DNA of 5,739 nucleotides from Bacteroidales bacterium. GTDB taxonomy: Bacteria > Bacteroidota > Bacteroidia > Bacteroidales > Azobacteroidaceae. The notes beneath the pieces were generated by a model. That model saw nothing but the letters and a program-made list of their open reading frames with translations. It was not told where the DNA came from and ran no database searches. The position numbers and the translations under genes were made by a program. Below, piece after piece: positions 5,739-5,739 of the stretch (position 1 is its first letter; each line of letters opens with the position of its first letter). The stretch covers positions 1 through 5,739 of the forward strand of contig JAJBTS010000290.1 of NCBI GenBank assembly GCA_020860885.1. Reading direction: 5' to 3'.

Positions 5739-5739
5739 C

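Larger units (their letters stand above)
5494..5739. other. Non-coding stretch at the right edge, AT-rich then GC-rich, with repeats
   Basis: I see no gene here on either strand. The only start-to-stop frame noticed, at 5499-5567, encodes 22 residues and has no support. By count, 5494-5634 is about 25% GC and 5635-5739 about 54% GC, so composition changes abruptly. The repeats listed separately (11-base tandem repeat, 17-base direct repeats, 12-bp inverted repeat) all lie in this stretch. It could be the edge of an inserted element or a structured intergenic repeat that continues beyond the window. Confidence 0.6.

Noticed and set aside
5607..5739. CRISPR array
   Set aside because: The three repeats are degenerate, unevenly spaced (46 and 69 bases), and the intervals contain a palindrome; no cas gene is present.

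Overview
The window looks like a chromosomal stretch of a Bacteroidota member, most likely order Bacteroidales. Three things point there: an LptD of the long Bacteroidetes type, promoters of the Bacteroides sigma-ABfr form (TTTG, about 20 bases, TAnnTTTG), and translation starts without clear Shine-Dalgarno sequences. The genus cannot be fixed from the sequence. Most of the content is housekeeping. No complete novel system is visible, but one gene is broken in an informative way and the right edge enters a repeat-rich stretch of different base composition.

Layout: (1) positions 1-527 hold an HD-superfamily phosphohydrolase cut only at its extreme N-terminus by the window edge. (2) 544-3333 is lptD, the outer-membrane LPS assembly protein. 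(3) 3351-4012 is ung, uracil-DNA glycosylase, in two reading frames: an A7 run at 3856-3862 shifts the frame by one base, and a -1 slip exactly at an A AAA AAG heptamer restores a normal 220-residue enzyme. These three genes lie on the + strand with gaps of 16-17 bases and probably form one operon. (4) 4013-4182 is a convergent intergenic region with an inverted pair of GC-rich palindromic repeats. (5) 4183-5217 (minus) is asnA, ammonia-dependent asparagine synthetase. (6) 5218-5344 holds two divergent promoters with the same 12-base -7 region, one for asnA and one for the tRNA. (7) 5345-5418 is tRNA-Arg(CCG), followed by a strong intrinsic terminator at 5451-5493. (8) 5494-5739 has no gene I can support. 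It begins AT-rich (about 25% GC) with an 11-base tandem repeat, then changes to about 54% GC with a perfect 12-bp inverted repeat and three copies of a degenerate 17-base direct repeat, the last at the window edge.

Functionally the genes are independent: envelope assembly (lptD), base-excision repair (ung), asparagine synthesis (asnA) and translation (tRNA-Arg). The points most worth a second look are the ung frameshift, the mirrored promoters, the D-loop/T-loop covariation in the tRNA, and the right-edge repeat cluster.
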